Source: a bacterium (GTDB lineage: Bacteria > Elusimicrobiota > Elusimicrobia > Elusimicrobiales > UBA9959). From it: DNA of 29,684 bases. Position 1 is the first letter of the stretch. The number at the start of each line of letters is the position of its first letter. The stretch is taken from assembly GCA_021812825.1 (NCBI GenBank), contig JAKAMO010000023.1, positions 1 to 29,684 on the forward strand. Direction: 5' to 3'. A model generated the notes under the pieces. That model was not told the origin of the DNA. It was given only the letters and a program-made list of their open reading frames with translations, and made no database searches. Of the stretch, positions 28,801 to 29,684 are shown piece after piece. Both the position numbers and the translations under genes were made by a program.

Positions 28801-29684
28801 CCGGACTGCAGCCCGGAGCCGTTCTCCGCCTTGACGCTGAAATAGTACGTCGTCCCGTCAGTAAGCGTAAGACCGGTCCTCGTGACCGACAGGCCGACGC
28901 CGTTGTCGGTCCAGCCGAGCACCTCCGTACCGCCAACGGTAGTGCCGATAGCGTACCAGTACTTCGCCACCCCGCTCTGCGCGTCCGCGGCAGCCGTCCA
29001 GTTAGCCGACAACTGGGTGCCGGATGTAGTATAGCCGATATCAGCGCCGATACCGTCGTTCACCGCGCCCGGAACGGACGGCGCCGACGCGTCCGCCATC
29101 TGACCGTTGGAATTAACGGCGCCGGACTGCAGCCCGGACCCGTTCTCAGCCTTGACGCTGAAATAATACGTCGTCCCGTCAACAAGAGCAAGTCCGGCCC
29201 TCGTGACCGACAAGCCGGCGCCATTATCGGTCCAGCCTGCCACGTCAATACCGCCCACGGTAGTCCCGATGGCGTACCAGTACCGCGCGATGCCGCTCTG
29301 CGCGTCAGAGGAGGCGGTCCAGTTAGCCGCCAGCTGGCTGCCCGACGTGGTATAGCCGATATCCGCGCCGGTGCCGTCGTTCACCGTCCCCGGCACCGCG
29401 GGCGCCGTCGCGTCCGTCATCTGACCATCGGAGTTGACGGAGCCGGACTGCAGCCCGGAGCCGTTCTCAGCCTTGACGCTGAAATAGTACGTCGTCCCGT
29501 CGACAAGAGTAAGACCGGCCTTCGTTACGGACAGAACGGCCCCGTTGTCGGTCCAACCGGCCACATCGGTGCCGCCCACGGTGGTTCCTATAGCGTACCA
29601 GTACTTCGCGATGCCGCTCTCCGCGTCCGCGGCAGCCGTCCAGTTAGCCGACAGCTGGCTGAGCGAGCCAGCATAGGCCGCGTC
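25797..29684 (-). CDS. Giant surface protein with tandem fibronectin-III-like repeats and C-terminal sorting-like domain, 5' part missing
   Basis: The visible 1295 residues lack the N-terminus, which lies beyond the right edge. Nine repeats are visible, the first incomplete, most exactly 107 residues long and containing 'SGI-x-x-YWYAIGTT', 'GWTDN' and 'YYF[ST]VKAEN'; they look like fibronectin-type-III domains. The two nearest the C-terminus are more diverged. After about residue 956 comes a non-repeated Ig-like region, a ZU5-like segment ('GIVTVIVPPGAVPVATLI'), a calcium-loop-like 'DADNNGIVDGTNVNE' and a C-terminal domain that starts 'VKVYPNPCRM' and ends 'GVYLYVVRTS...GKMAVIW', the pattern of T9SS type A sorting or FlgD-like Ig domains. 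The protein is probably exported and surface-attached. Its end overlaps the PorV-like gene. Confidence 0.88.
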   Translation of the reverse strand, partial: DAAYAGSLSQLSANWTAAADAESGIAKYWYAIGTTVGGTDVAGWTDNGAVLSVTKAGLTLVDGTTYYFSVKAENGSGLQSGSVNSDGQMTDATAPAVPGTVNDGTGADIGYTTSGSQLAANWTASSDAQSGIARYWYAIGTTVGGIDVAGWTDNGAGLSVTRAGLALVDGTTYYFSVKAENGSGLQSGAVNSNGQMADASAPSVPGAVNDGIGADIGYTTSGTQLSANWTAAADAQSGVAKYWYAIGTTVGGTEVLGWTDNGVGLSVTRTGLTLTDGTTYYFSVKAENGSGLQSGAVNSNGQTVDTTAPGAPGAVNDGTGVDIAYTASATLLQANWTAAADAESGIARYWYAIGTTVGGTDVAGWTDNGAVLSVTRTGLTLTNGQVYYFTVKAENNAGLQSGAVNSNGQTVDTTAPGNISVVNDGSGADIAYAADATQLQANWTASADAESGIARYWYAIGTAAGGTDVVGWTDNGAGTSVTKIGLSLTDGAMYYFSVKAENGSGLKSAAASSNGQRVDASAPGAPGTVNDGAGADIGYTASGTQLSANWTAAADAQSGIVKYWYAIGTTAGSTDVAGWTDNGINTSVTKTGLTLTNGQVYYFTVKAENGVGLQSAAANSNGQTADTTAPGAPGAVNDGTGADAAYAGSLSQLSANWTAAADAESGIAKYWYAIGTTVGGTDVVGWTDNSIGRSVISTGLSLTDGQVYYFTVKAENNAGLQSGAVNSDGQLVDATPPAPVTYVHDGLGADESCSTSIDTLSANWDLSSDAQSGISRYWYAIGTTAGAVDLVDWTDNGVSTSVSRSGLSLVDGTTYYFSVKAGNNAGLQSSVLSSDGQLMDSVRAQFISEVRDGTGADIDYYASLSSLSANWAASSHPRGINRYMYAVGTAPGTTDLVPWTSNGLSTSVTLPGLGLAEGTAYYFCVMAYPNSGLPSYFSCSDGQVPDVTSPSAVIQVTSPLPAPSGPLTFNLTINEANPLPSPPRLYVDFPGGIRKEAQLSHVSGSAWTGEFFIEPSYSTGTVSFSLVSPDAAGNPLSAILSGSTFYMDTTVSALSGGVVVDSGIVTVIVPPGAVPVATLIISTTVPASRTASAAGGDSLAFTGLKLEREFSARALSGGAISSFNVPVKVKMFYPDADNNGIVDGTNVNEGLVGLYWLNEALGRWVLVSEGVTRDPALNSVQAEVAHFSIYSLRYVDSEVLGNDHVKVYPNPCRMDRGPMKISNIHPGATGVRIYIYDVSGALVRVLDRSNGVDSMNVGTWDGRVSSGGKAASGVYLYVVRTSNMGSAAGKMAVIW
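25970..26080 (-). other. Sorting-domain start within the giant surface protein
   Basis: Encodes the 'VYPNP' signature and the following strands ('VRIYIYDVSGALVRVL') that define the beginning of the C-terminal, T9SS-type-A-like domain. Boundaries are approximate. Confidence 0.6.
26860..29684 (-). repeat. 321-bp tandem coding repeats
   Basis: About nine copies of a 321-base unit (107 codons). 29569-29684 and 27643-27758 are identical over 116 bases at a distance of 1926 bases, exactly six units, showing recent homogenisation or duplication. The array continues past the window edge. Confidence 0.9.

Noticed and set aside
26860..29684. CRISPR array
   Set aside because: The period is 321 bases, units are coding and in frame, and there are no short repeats with unique spacers.

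Overview
The window is GC-rich bacterial chromosome with dense coding on both strands (mostly minus), short intergenic gaps and many four-base ATGA/GTGA gene overlaps. Both ends cut through genes. Many proteins carry Sec signal peptides or lipoboxes, one pair looks like a PorV-type outer-membrane protein with a C-terminal 'sorting domain' substrate, and Ile ATA and Arg AGG codons are frequent. This points to a diderm bacterium with a type IX-like secretion route. My best guess is an Elusimicrobiota-like genome from an environmental assembly, but no rRNA or universal marker is present to prove it.

Layout, left to right. 1-4706: a truncated multi-PAS signalling protein, the membrane protease HtpX, a set of three very small unknown genes behind a large inverted repeat, and a NarL/NarX-type two-component pair. 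4820-10444: single housekeeping or accessory genes (membrane-anchored isoaspartyl methyltransferase, hotdog thioesterase, small secreted protein, TetR regulator, DNA polymerase IV, M28 peptidase, VOC/glyoxalase I-like protein, lipoprotein). 10548-11592: a two-gene operon for a secreted TPR protein and a CsgG/LpoB-like lipoprotein.

11659-16732 is the most unusual part. Two adjacent operons encode five secreted proteins: a clostripain-like (C11) cysteine peptidase, two paralogues of an unknown family, and two paralogues of a second unknown family. The peptidase and both members of the second family share the same short motif directly after the signal peptide. 16793-16945 holds stacked hairpins and a GGTACC palindromic repeat. 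16956-21367 carries tex and a hybrid histidine kinase whose periplasmic domain has a c-type haem motif. 21530-24755 carries radC, an unknown cytoplasmic protein, and a secreted protein with a caspase-like His/Cys signature coupled to a two-helix membrane protein. 24880-29684 carries a PorV/PorQ-like protein overlapping the end of a very large protein built of 107-residue repeats.

Several start codons are preceded at exactly six bases by a -10-like hexamer and have no Shine-Dalgarno sequence, which suggests that leaderless transcription is common here. No tRNA, rRNA, insertion sequence, transposase or CRISPR array was seen. No gene-free stretch exceeds 300 bases.
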